A DNA stretch of 9,962 nucleotides from Gemmatimonadota bacterium (GCA_003221825.1 QHUE01000297.1:1-9962); one strand, 5' to 3'; positions 1-7,541 are shown, counted from the stretch's first letter. Numbers and translations are program-made. Notes: generated by a model not told the origin, from the sequence alone.

Positions 1-385
1 ATCCAGGACGAGTGCAGCAGCGTCTCGCCCAGTTTCGCGAGGTACAGCCGCAGCCAGTCGACCGGCGCCGAGACGAGCAGGTCGAGGTCCTTCGCGAGGA
101 AGAAGCTCGACAACGCCGTGATGACATTCGACAGCACCAGAATGGAAATAAACGAGAGCAGGATGAGCCCGAGGATCTTTCCGGGGATCAGCGGTCCGAG
201 GTCTTCGACGGCACGCAAGCTCTTCAGGATCTTGTACAGGACCCCGAAGACCCCCAGCCAGAACGCGCCGCCGACCAGCGCCAGGACGACGAACTTGCCG
301 GTGCCGCCGCTCGCGCGTTCCTCGCGCAGCCGCTGCAGCGCGGTGCGCCACTTGGGTTGCAGGACATGCGCGAGTGACGGCTGCC

Positions 386-389
<4 letters not shown>
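1..389 (-). CDS. ABC transporter permease, N-terminal part (cut by window edge)
   Basis: This is the membrane subunit of an ABC exporter, working with the ATPase encoded just upstream. The ATG at 389-387 overlaps the ATPase stop codon as ATGA, which fixes the start and implies translational coupling. I read 129 residues before the window ends. After a basic cytoplasmic N-terminus (about residues 1-32) come two hydrophobic helices, near 33-56 and 72-99. They are followed by the motif LAKDLDLLVSAPV (98-110), which I associate with large ABC-2-like putative exporter permeases where a short cytoplasmic loop follows the second helix. The substrate cannot be told from this fragment. Family assignment rests on hydropathy, this motif and the adjacent ATPase. 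The remaining membrane segments lie outside the window. Confidence 0.82.
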
Positions 390-1152
<763 letters not shown>

Positions 1153-1156
<4 letters not shown>

Positions 1157-2649
1157 AGCACCTCGAGCTTCAGCTGGCCGACGAGCGGGACGAGCTCGAT
1201 CTGCCGGGCCAGCCCGCCCACCGCGATCGGCACGTGTGCGGCATCGGCGGGCAATTGATCGAATGCCGGATCGACCGCGACCCAGTCGCTCAGATAGACC
1301 TCCGCCCAGGCGTGGTAGTAGAATCGGCCATTCAGGTAGATCAATCCCGCGACGGTACGCGCCGGCAATCCGGTCGAGCGCGCGAGCGCGACGAACAGCG
1401 TGGCGGCCTCGTTGCAGTCGCCGGTCGGGTTTTCCAGCACCCAGACGGCGCTGGGTGCGCCGGCGGGCTGGGCGATCGTGCGACGCAGGTTCCGATGCAC
1501 CCAATGCAGCAGCAGCTCGGCGACCCGCGCCGGACTGCGCTCCCGGTCAATGATGCGTCGAGCCTGCGCGGCGATCCGCGGGTCGTGGCTCTGGATCAAG
1601 GGCTCCGGCGCGAGCCAACGCGCCAGCGCGGTGTCGCGGGAAGGGAGGCGATAGGGCGCCGCGTGGGATTGCAGGACGCTCGCCTGCACGATCTCCACCG
1701 TGTCACGCCCGTTCTTGCGGAGCCGCAGGCGGTCGCGGGGCGGGGGCTGATCGACGCGCACCCCGGCGACCAGCGCCGTGAGCGGCACGATCTCCCCCGG
1801 AGCTGGTGCGGCACTGCTCCGGGCGATGCGCACCGTATCGCGCTTCTTGAAGTTCTGATACACGATTTCGAACGCGGCGCGCTCCATCGCGAATCCATCG
1901 GTCGTGGCGAAGACCAGGCCTCCCTGCGCGTCGATCCAGCTACTCATCGGAACGCCCAGCGCATCGTGGTCGATCCGGAATGCCCGTACGGTATCGAAGT
2001 GTTCGGGGATCCAGGCCATCGTCGTCGAATCGAGGTCCGCGCTGTCGGACACGACCAGCGTCGACTCCGCCGCGACGCGCGCGGTCACATCGCGGCCGTT
2101 GAGCAGCAGCGGGTCGAACAACCGCGCGGTGTACGACCGGCCCGACCGCAGCTCACCACCGAAGGCGAGCCGCAGCGGCAGCAGCGTGGGCAGCGTGATC
2201 GGGCCTTGCAGGGGGATGCGCGTCATCTGGGAGTCACCGGCCGCGATGATGGCGACCGACAACACGGTGTCGCCGAGCACCCGGCCATGCGCCACGAACT
2301 GGCCGAGGTCCCCATCGAACGTGGTCTCGACACTTTGCAGCCGGAGCGCGCGCGACAGCATCGCGATGCTGCGCGCGCTGGTGCGGTGCAGGGTGCCCAT
2401 CGCGGGGACGTCGAGGACGAACACGTTCTCGACTCTGAGCGAGCTCGCGAGGGTATCGATGGTCGTGGAGGAGTAGCCGACCTGCTGGCCGCCGACCGCG
2501 AGCCGATAAAACAGCGCGCCGGGCGGTACGGCGAGCGCGGCGGCCGCGAGCCGTGCCCCGGTGGGCCGGAACACCTCGCGCTCGACCAGCCAGCCCAGCG
2601 AGAGCACCCACGCGGCGAGAATCGCCATGACCCAGCGGCGCCGGTTCAC
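1153..2649 (-). CDS. Membrane-anchored transglutaminase-like protein
   Basis: This 498-residue protein starts with a basic stretch and one hydrophobic helix (about residues 6-21), consistent with an uncleaved signal anchor placing the rest outside the cytoplasmic membrane. Residues about 40-370 are mostly beta-type sequence without a domain I can name. The C-terminal part is a transglutaminase-like papain-fold domain. The triad is visible as Cys412 in GDCNEAA, His446 in YYHAWAEV and Asp460 in VAVDPAF. Such domains act as proteases, amidases or crosslinkers; the reaction here is unknown. The GTG start (2649-2647) is the first in-frame start before MNRRRWVMAIL; an ATG at residue 8 is an alternative. 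The stop overlaps the ABC ATPase start, so the protein may be produced with that exporter. The gene looks intact, unlike its upstream neighbour. Confidence 0.88.
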
Positions 2650-2650
2650 G

Positions 2651-2974
2651 AGCCCGCACGAACTCCCACTCCTGGGCTTGATGCAGCGTCGACAGCCAGG
2701 CGCGCGCCACGTTCCCGCGCGTCACCGGCTCGGTTTCGCTGCGAATGATGGCATGGATGACGAATTCCGCGGGGAGGCCGCCACCGGCGGCGGTCACGAC
2801 CGCGCCCCCGACCGCGAGCTCGCGGTTCAGGCGGATGCGGTTTTGGAACTCCTGGCCGCCCAGGATTTCGAGGCGGCGCAGGGCGGCTGCGGTCGGGTCG
2901 AGTCGAGTTGTGGCGGGGCGGACGATGGCATCAGCGGCGAACGACGCGAGATCGTCCACGACTACGCGAATCAC
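2651..2974 (-). CDS. Macro-domain protein, broken: N-terminal part only
   Basis: Residues 1-108 resemble the first two thirds of a macro domain (ADP-ribose binding or hydrolysis). A strand IRVVVDDLASFAADAIVRPA is followed by a helix rich in LRRLE, then LAVGGAVVTAAGG and a strand EFVIHAII near residues 70-77. The expected third part, with the glycine-rich PPLGTGAGNLS-type loop that binds the phosphate of ADP-ribose, is absent. The frame instead runs on, open to 2234, through antisense-like sequence overlapping the transglutaminase gene, and that part is not homologous. The GTG start (2974-2972) overlaps the TPR stop as GTGA. A TGA in another phase at 2648-2646 overlaps the transglutaminase GTG and may be the original macro stop. 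I infer an out-of-frame deletion, genuine or introduced by assembly. The macro assignment itself is from memory of the family. Confidence 0.6.
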
Positions 2975-3894
2975 CTACTGGTCATTTCCCGGGAGCGGCG
3001 GTACATCGCCGTCGCTTCATCGGGCCGATTCAACCGGTCGAGCACTTTGCCGATGCCGTACAGCGCCTTGGGATTGGCGGGCTGCAGCTCGACGGCTCGC
3101 TCATACGCCGCCAGCGCGCCCGCGAGGTCGTCCAGGTGATTGAGCGCTTCACCCAGGTAGTACCAGGTCGCGGCGCGACCCGGCTCGATGTCCGCCGCGT
3201 GCCGCAGCTGGTCGGTGCCCTCACGCCACATGCCGCGGCGCGTGAGGACGATGCCCAGGTTGAACAGCGCCTCGACGCTGTTTGGGTCGGCGCGCAGGAC
3301 GCGCTGCAGGTCCCGCTGCGCGGCCGCGTAGCGCACCGTCGCGCCGAGGATGGCGGCCCGGTTCAGCAAGAGGGCGGGATTGTCGGGTTCGATCTCGAGC
3401 GCGCGGTCCAGCTCCGCCAGGGCGCCGTCGCGGTCGCCGCGGGCGTCGAGAATCAACGCCAGGTTGTTGCGCGCCTTCACGTGTTGGGGCTCGCGTGCCA
3501 AGAGGTCCCGGTACGACGCGGCCGCCCGGTCAATCTCGCCCCGTTCGGTGGCTTCCCTGGCGGCGACGTACAGAGGGTCGTCCGACGCCGGAGCAGGCTC
3601 CGGCGGAGCGGCGGCCGCAGGTGGGGGTGATGGAGGCGCCGGAGGAGGAGCTGGAGGTTCCGGCTCGCCCTCGTCCAGCTTTGCCGTGATGTCCGTCGGA
3701 CCAGGATTCGCGACCGGGAGTGCGACACGGAGCGGCGGCGGTTGGCCGTCGCGCGCCACGTCGCGCGGGGAAGCGATCGCCCCCGTCTGGGTGAGGGTTT
3801 CCGCTTCCTCGATCAGCTCGGCGGCCACCCGCGCCCGCTCCTGCGACGTCTGCCAGCGGCGCTCGCGGCGCGGACCGCGTCCCTCGCGGTTCAT
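2971..3894 (-). CDS. TPR repeat protein with proline-rich linker
   Basis: This 307-residue protein has three parts. Residues 1-76 are charged, with an Arg-rich start (GRGPRRERR) and a short helix around 18-38. Residues 77-103 form a Pro/Ala-rich linker. Residues about 105-307 hold six consecutive 34-residue tetratricopeptide repeats, each with the usual small residues and a closing Pro, for example ALEIEPDNPALLLNRAAIL. TPR arrays are protein-docking scaffolds, so this is probably an adaptor; no enzymatic motif, signal peptide or TM helix is visible. The ATG at 3894-3892 has a weak AAGG 9 nt upstream and no better start. The stop overlaps the macro gene's GTG, making this the first gene of the minus-strand operon. 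The partner is unknown; the transglutaminase or exporter encoded downstream are candidates by position only. Confidence 0.88.
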   Translation of the reverse strand: MNREGRGPRRERRWQTSQERARVAAELIEEAETLTQTGAIASPRDVARDGQPPPLRVALPVANPGPTDITAKLDEGEPEPPAPPPAPPSPPPAAAAPPEPAPASDDPLYVAAREATERGEIDRAAASYRDLLAREPQHVKARNNLALILDARGDRDGALAELDRALEIEPDNPALLLNRAAILGATVRYAAAQRDLQRVLRADPNSVEALFNLGIVLTRRGMWREGTDQLRHAADIEPGRAATWYYLGEALNHLDDLAGALAAYERAVELQPANPKALYGIGKVLDRLNRPDEATAMYRRSREMTSR

Positions 3895-3930
3895 GTCAGG
3901 CCCTTGGCGGCTGTGGTCATCGGGGATGCT

Positions 3931-3959
3931 AACGTAGGAAAGTGGAGAGTTGACCGCAA
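3931..3959 (-). promoter_or_regulatory. Possible promoter for the TPR-transglutaminase-ABC operon
   Basis: On the minus strand TTGCGG (3959-3954) and TACGTT (3936-3931) are separated by 17 nt, a plausible but imperfect sigma-70-type -35/-10 pair about 37 nt before the TPR start codon. It overlaps the candidate uvrA promoter on the other strand, so the two transcripts could interfere. This is motif matching by eye only. Confidence 0.25.
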
Positions 3960-3979
3960 GCCAGTAACCTGTGTAGCCT
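3950..3979 (+). promoter_or_regulatory. Possible uvrA promoter, leaderless-type
   Basis: TTGACC (3950-3955) and TAGCCT (3974-3979) are separated by 18 nt. The -10 fits TANNNT and ends 8 nt before the uvrA ATG, so transcription would start at about 3986 and leave almost no 5' leader. That agrees with the absence of any Shine-Dalgarno match before the ATG. I saw no LexA-type box (CTG-N10-CAG or GAAC-N4-GTTC) in the divergent region. Confidence 0.3.
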
Positions 3980-3987
3980 CAAAGTCT

Positions 3988-5592
3988 ATGCCCGGTGACG
4001 CGCTCATCGTCCGCGGAGCACGCGAGCACAACCTCAAAAACATCGATGTCGAGCTCCCCCGGAACGCCCTGGTGGTGATCACGGGGTTGTCCGGCTCGGG
4101 GAAGTCGTCACTGGCGTTCGACACGATCTACGCCGAAGGCCAGCGGCGCTACGTCGAATCGCTCTCCGCCTACGCCCGGCAGTTCCTCGGCCTCATGGAC
4201 AAGCCCGACGTCGATGCGATCGAGGGTCTCTCGCCCGCGATCTCGATCGAGCAAAAAACAGCGGGTGCCAACCCACGTTCCACAGTGGGCACGATCACCG
4301 AGGTCTACGACTACCTCCGCCTGCTCTGGGCCCGCACCGGCACGCCGCATTGCCCCAACGATGGTACCCCCGTCGAGCGGCAGTCCGCGTCACAAATCAC
4401 CGACCTCGTGCTCGAGTGGCCCGAAGGGACGAAGATCGAGGTGCTGGCGCCGCTGGTGCGCGGCCGCAAGGGTGAGTTCCGCGACGTGTTCGAGGCGATG
4501 CGCAAGCAGGGTTTCGTTCGGGCACGCATCAACGGCGAGACCTACGACCTGTCGGACCTCCCCAAGCTCAATCGCCGGCAGAACCACGACATCGCCGTGG
4601 TGGTGGACCGGCTCGTGGTGCGGCCCGCGGATCGGGGGCGGCTCGCCGATTCGATCGAGACCGCGCTCAAAGCCGCCGAGGGCGTGGTGGAGGTCGTGCG
4701 ACAGACCGGCTCGCCCCGCACACGGCTCTTCTCGGAGCGCTACGCCTGTCCCAAATGCGGTCTGTCGCTGCCGGAGCTCGAGCCGCGGCAGTTCTCGTTC
4801 AATTCTCCCTACGGCGCCTGTCCCGATTGCTCGGGACTCGGCACGCGCCGCGAAGTCAACGCCGACCTCGTCCTCGGCGATCATGGCCTGTCGATTCTCG
4901 AAGGCGTGGTGTTGCCGTGGGGTGAGCCGAGCGGCTATCTGCGGAAGGTCGTGCTCCCGGCACTCGCGCGGACGTACAAGTTCGATCTCAATGCGGCGTG
5001 GCGGGATCTCTCGCCCGCCGTGCAGAAGATCCTGCTTCACGGCGCTCCCGGCAAAACGATCACCTACCAGTACGACAGCGAGCGCTGGCACGGCTCGTAC
5101 GAATCGGGTTGGAAAGGCGTACTCGATCACGTCGAAAAGCGCTATCGCGAAACGGCGTCCGATGCCGTGCGCGAGCAGCTCGAGCAGTACATGGTCGAAC
5201 AGCCGTGCCCCACGTGCGGCGGGCGCCGCCTCAAGCCTGAGAGCCTCTCGGTATTGGTGGCCGGCAGGAGCATCGGCGACGTCGTGGCGCTGCCGGTGCG
5301 TGAGCGCAGCGTATCCGCCTCGCGACGCAGATCGGCAGCCGGCTCGTCGGCGTGCTGTACATCCACGATGAACCGTCGATCGGCCTGCACCAACGCGAGA
5401 ATGCCCGCCTGCTGGCGACGCTCAAGGAGCTGCGCGACCTCGGCAACACCGTGCTCGTCGTCAAGCACGACGAAGAGACGATTCGCGCCGCCGACTACGT
5501 GGTGGACCTGGGACCGCGCGCCGGCCGCCACGGCGGTGAGGTCGTCGCGGCCGGGCCGCTCAATGATGTGCTGCGCCACCGCGACTCGCTGA
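3988..5592 (+). CDS. uvrA: UvrA, N-terminal fragment (broken gene; homology ends at 5304)
   Basis: UvrA is the damage-recognition ATPase of nucleotide excision repair. It works as a dimer that loads UvrB on distorted DNA. This fragment carries 439 homologous residues: Walker A GLSGSGKSS (33-41) of the first nucleotide-binding domain, GLSPAISIEQK with the NPRSTVGT stretch, the UvrB-binding and insertion regions, a zinc module with Cys254, Cys257, Cys278 and Cys281, and a second CPTCGGRRLKPESL motif near the end. After SIGDVVALPVRE (ending 5304) the frame is no longer UvrA and runs on to a stop at 5592. The next expected block, including LSGGE, is missing, and homology resumes in another frame at 5304. 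The start is the ATG at 3988, because DALIVRGAREHNLKNI is the conserved N-terminus; the open frame upstream to 3742 is not homologous. No Shine-Dalgarno is seen. Confidence 0.93.
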   Translation: MPGDALIVRGAREHNLKNIDVELPRNALVVITGLSGSGKSSLAFDTIYAEGQRRYVESLSAYARQFLGLMDKPDVDAIEGLSPAISIEQKTAGANPRSTVGTITEVYDYLRLLWARTGTPHCPNDGTPVERQSASQITDLVLEWPEGTKIEVLAPLVRGRKGEFRDVFEAMRKQGFVRARINGETYDLSDLPKLNRRQNHDIAVVVDRLVVRPADRGRLADSIETALKAAEGVVEVVRQTGSPRTRLFSERYACPKCGLSLPELEPRQFSFNSPYGACPDCSGLGTRREVNADLVLGDHGLSILEGVVLPWGEPSGYLRKVVLPALARTYKFDLNAAWRDLSPAVQKILLHGAPGKTITYQYDSERWHGSYESGWKGVLDHVEKRYRETASDAVREQLEQYMVEQPCPTCGGRRLKPESLSVLVAGRSIGDVVALPVRERSVSASRRRSAAGSSACCTSTMNRRSACTNARMPACWRRSRSCATSATPCSSSSTTKRRFAPPTTWWTWDRAPAATAVRSSRPGRSMMCCATATR

Positions 5593-6662
5593 CCGCGCGC
5601 TACCTGCGCGGCGAGCTCCGTATCCCCGTTCCCCCGCGGCGCCGCATCGCCAGCGCCGACCGCCTGCTGCGCGTGCTCGGGGCAAAGCATCACAACCTCA
5701 AGGATCTCTCGGTCGATTTCCCGCTCGGCCTCTTTGTCGCCGTGACGGGGGTGTCGGGGTCGGGGAAATCGACGCTGGTCACCGACATCCTGTACCAGGC
5801 GCTGGCGCGCCATTTCTATCGGGCCAAGGTCGTTCCGGGCGCGCACCAGCGACTCGACGGGCTCGATCACATCGACAAAGTCATCGACATCGACCAGAGC
5901 CCGATTGGCCGCACGCCGCGTTCCAATCCGGCGACGTATACGGGTCTGTTCACCCCGATTCGGGAGCTGTTCACGTATCTCCCGGAGTCCAAGCTCCGCG
6001 GCTACGGGCCGGGCCGGTTCTCGTTCAACGTCAAAGGCGGGCGCTGCGAAGCGTGTCAGGGCGACGGGCTCGTGAAAGTCGAGATGCACTTTCTGCCCGA
6101 CGTCTACGTCCCGTGCGAAGTCTGCAAGGGCCGGCGTTACAACCGGGAAACATTGGAGGTCCGGTATAAAGGAAAATCGATCGCCGACGTGCTCGACCTG
6201 ACGGTGGCCGACGCGCTCGACTTTTTCGAGCATCAGCCGCGTATCAGGACGAAACTCGAGTTGCTCAACGACGTAGGTCTGGGATACATCCACCTTGGAC
6301 AGTCGGCGACGACCCTCTCGGGCGGCGAGGCCCAGCGCGTGAAGCTCGCGACTGAGCTTGCCAAACGGGACACGGGCCGGACGCTGTATATCCTGGACGA
6401 GCCGACGACCGGCTTGCACTTCGAGGACGTGCGGCTGCTGCTGGAGGTGCTGCACCGGCTGGTGGACAAGGGGAACACGGTCGTCGTCATCGAGCACAAC
6501 CTCGACGTCGTCAAAACCGCCGACTGGGTCATCGACCTGGGGCCCGAGGGCGGGGAGTTGGGCGGTCGCGTCGTGGCGGAAGGTCCCCCCGAGAAAATCG
6601 CCCAGGCCAAGGGCTCGCATACGGGGCAGTTCCTGCGGAAGGTGTTGCAGGCGGGAGACTAG
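5304..6662 (+). CDS. uvrA: UvrA, C-terminal fragment (broken gene)
   Basis: This carries the rest of UvrA in a different frame. It begins at AQRIRLATQIGSRLVGVLYI, just after the missing LSGGE of the first nucleotide-binding domain, and continues through the complete second domain. That domain has Walker A GVSGSGKST (near 5750), a zinc module with paired CxxC motifs (about 6045-6130), signature LSGGEAQR (near 6318), Walker B YILDEPTTGLH and switch IEHN. A TGA at 5301-5303 blocks this frame upstream, and the first usable start is a GTG at 5352, which would lose the start of the fragment. Within the damaged first domain, Walker B reads YIHDEP (His for the usual Leu) and the switch region reads VVKHDEE (Lys for the usual Glu), whereas both motifs are normal in the second domain. 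Neither fragment alone should support repair. Confidence 0.93.
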   Translation, partial: AQRIRLATQIGSRLVGVLYIHDEPSIGLHQRENARLLATLKELRDLGNTVLVVKHDEETIRAADYVVDLGPRAGRHGGEVVAAGPLNDVLRHRDSLTARYLRGELRIPVPPRRRIASADRLLRVLGAKHHNLKDLSVDFPLGLFVAVTGVSGSGKSTLVTDILYQALARHFYRAKVVPGAHQRLDGLDHIDKVIDIDQSPIGRTPRSNPATYTGLFTPIRELFTYLPESKLRGYGPGRFSFNVKGGRCEACQGDGLVKVEMHFLPDVYVPCEVCKGRRYNRETLEVRYKGKSIADVLDLTVADALDFFEHQPRIRTKLELLNDVGLGYIHLGQSATTLSGGEAQRVKLATELAKRDTGRTLYILDEPTTGLHFEDVRLLLEVLHRLVDKGNTVVVIEHNLDVVKTADWVIDLGPEGGELGGRVVAEGPPEKIAQAKGSHTGQFLRKVLQAGD

Positions 6663-6670
6663 ACGGTAGG

Positions 6671-6696
6671 TTGAACCGATCAGCCGGAGTGTTCAA
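6671..6696. promoter_or_regulatory. Inverted repeat, candidate operator upstream of the psp-like array
   Basis: TTGAAC (6671-6676) and GTTCAA (6691-6696) are perfect 6-bp inverted arms with 14 nt between them. Their starts are 20 bp apart, about two helical turns, as expected for a dimeric regulator binding one face of DNA. It lies in the 86-bp gap between uvrA and the first PspB-like gene. No convincing sigma-70 or sigma-54 promoter was recognised beside it, and a chance match is possible. Confidence 0.25.
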
Positions 6697-6744
6697 ATGC
6701 TGGAGGAACAGCGGGAAGCCGAACGGCTTCCGCCGGTGAGGTAG
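6697..6744 (+). CDS. Possible 15-codon leader ORF before the PspB-like array
   Basis: An ATG at 6697 opens a 15-codon frame, MLEEQREAERLPPVR, ending in TAG four nucleotides before the ATG of the first PspB-like gene. It has its own Shine-Dalgarno-like GGAG (6685-6688), 8 nt upstream. A 7-bp hairpin lies inside it. Translation across this frame would open the hairpin and could feed ribosomes to the next gene. There is no homology argument, and such short ORFs arise by chance. Confidence 0.2.
   Translation: MLEEQREAERLPPVR
6714..6731 (+). other. Hairpin in the uvrA-psp intergenic gap
   Basis: GGAAGCC (6714-6720) and GGCTTCC (6725-6731) form a perfect 7-bp stem with a GAAC tetraloop. No T-run follows, so it is not a canonical intrinsic terminator. 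It ends a few bases before the GGTGAGG ribosome-binding sequence of the next gene. It could modulate read-through from uvrA or access to that site. Confidence 0.4.
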
Positions 6745-6748
6745 CCTT

Positions 6749-7000
6749 ATGCCTCCCGAGGGAGTGGCCTTTCTCTTCACGTTGACCATCATCGGGTCGA
6801 CCGTACTGCTGTACCCGCTCGTGCGTGCCCTCGCCGAGCGCATCCGCTCCAAGAACCTCGATGCTGGCGTGAGGGAGGAGCTGCAGCTGCTGCGTGAAGA
6901 TCTCTTGGCTGAGATCCAGCAAGCGCGCCGCGAAATCGGCGATCTGGGCGAGCGCGTCGACTTCACCGAGCGGCTGCTCGCGAAAAAGTCGCAGACATGA
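6749..7000 (+). CDS. Small PspB-like membrane/coiled-coil protein, copy 1
   Basis: This 83-residue protein has one predicted TM helix at about residues 6-24. A basic juxtamembrane motif follows, LVRALAERIRSKN, and then a heptad-patterned coiled coil from about 40 to 75 ending GERVDFTERLLAKK. The plan of short periplasmic end, one helix and cytoplasmic coiled coil is that of PspB, whose E. coli tail ends in a comparable ERIQALESIL stretch. The match is a similarity of architecture and motif that I recall, not a computed alignment. The ATG at 6749 has GGTGAGG about 7 nt upstream. The gene overlaps the next one as ATGA and is the first of three full-length paralogues. With pspA downstream, a role in sensing membrane stress or recruiting PspA is the natural hypothesis. 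Confidence 0.8.
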   Translation: MPPEGVAFLFTLTIIGSTVLLYPLVRALAERIRSKNLDAGVREELQLLREDLLAEIQQARREIGDLGERVDFTERLLAKKSQT

Positions 7001-7236
7001 ACGGGCCCGAAGCCGTCGCGGCCTTCATGTTCTTCGGCGGGACATTCTGGGTGCTGCGGCCGGTCGCCGCCGCCGTCGCGAAGCGTATCGCCGGCGAGCA
7101 TCGTAAGCCCGGCATCGACCCCGCCGAGCGTGATGAGATCTTGAACGAGCTCCAGCAGGTGCGCGAAGAGGTCGCAGAGCTGGCCGAGCGGATGGATTTC
7201 GCGGAACGACTCCTCGCCAAGCCACGGGACGGGTAA
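6997..7236 (+). CDS. Small PspB-like membrane/coiled-coil protein, copy 2
   Basis: This 79-residue paralogue of the preceding protein has a TM helix at about residues 7-24, a basic juxtamembrane stretch (AAAVAKRIAGEHRK) and a coiled coil from about 42 to 74 (LQQVREEVAELAERMDFAER, then LLAK). The final 16 residues of the coiled coil match copies 1 and 3 closely at the protein level, while the codons differ at many third positions. That points to old duplications kept under selection rather than a recent tandem copy. Its ATG overlaps the stop of copy 1 (ATGA) and its TAA shares a base with the ATG of copy 3 (TAATG). There is no strong ribosome-binding site of its own, so translation is probably coupled. 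Confidence 0.78.
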   Translation: MNGPEAVAAFMFFGGTFWVLRPVAAAVAKRIAGEHRKPGIDPAERDEILNELQQVREEVAELAERMDFAERLLAKPRDG

Positions 7237-7505
7237 TGGAAGACATTCTGGCGTTGTTCATCCCGATCGTGGCGGTGGGCGGTTTTTTCGCCTGGATGAT
7301 CGCGTTGTCTCCAGTCGGGAGGGCCTATGCCGAGCGACTCAAGCACGGCCCGGCGGCTGGCGGAACCACTGAGGACCATGCGGAATTGGTCGAAACGGTG
7401 GAGCAGTTGCGCCGGGAGGTGGCGGAACTGGCGGAGCGAGTAGATTTTACCGAACGGCTGCTCGGTCAGAATCAGGCCGGTAAGCTGGGAAAGCCACGGC
7501 CGTGA
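7236..7505 (+). CDS. Small PspB-like membrane/coiled-coil protein, copy 3
   Basis: This 89-residue protein is the third full-length member of the array. The TM helix (about residues 4-26) is followed by a basic motif (VGRAYAERLKHG), a short Gly/Thr linker and a coiled coil from about 48 to 77 ending VAELAERVDFTERLLG, then a basic tail (KLGKPRP). Compared with copies 1 and 2, the linker and tail are longer. The start codon is coupled to copy 2 through TAATG. Likely membrane-anchored with the coiled coil in the cytoplasm, where a PspA-type protein could bind; that partner is inferred from gene order. Three similar proteins side by side could form hetero-oligomers. Confidence 0.78.
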   Translation: MEDILALFIPIVAVGGFFAWMIALSPVGRAYAERLKHGPAAGGTTEDHAELVETVEQLRREVAELAERVDFTERLLGQNQAGKLGKPRP

Positions 7506-7541
7506 TGTTGCCCGCTGAAACGGGCCGCATGGCCGCGGCGT

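Noticed and set aside
2234..2650. Extension of the macro frame to 246 residues as a longer fusion protein
   Set aside because: After residue 108 the translation is Arg/Gly/Ala-rich and overlaps the well-supported transglutaminase frame, so it is run-through and not a domain.
1234..2748. Long plus-strand open frame opposite the transglutaminase gene (504 codons)
   Set aside because: Low-complexity Arg/Asp/Gly-rich translation with no recognisable motif. The opposite strand has the complete Cys-His-Asp domain, so this is a GC-rich antisense shadow.
3895..3987. LexA (SOS) box upstream of uvrA
   Set aside because: No CTG-N10-CAG or GAAC-N4-GTTC match found by eye in the divergent region.
5300..5310. 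Programmed ribosomal frameshift joining the two uvrA frames
   Set aside because: A frameshift would change phase only. Here about 53 conserved residues, including LSGGE, are also absent, and no slippery run is present at the join.
4214..5371. Plus-strand alternate frame inside uvrA (385 codons)
   Set aside because: Ser/Arg/Ala-rich out-of-frame translation of the UvrA region.
5142..6620. Minus-strand open frame opposite uvrA (492 codons)
   Set aside because: Reverse shadow of the UvrA C-terminal coding sequence with no motif of its own.
6683..6700. Sigma-54 promoter ahead of the PspB-like array
   Set aside because: The GG and GC dinucleotides are 11 nt apart instead of 10, and the rest of the TGGCAC/TTGC consensus is missing.
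6714..6731. Intrinsic terminator after uvrA
   Set aside because: The stem is short (7 bp) and no T-run follows, so it was recorded only as a hairpin.
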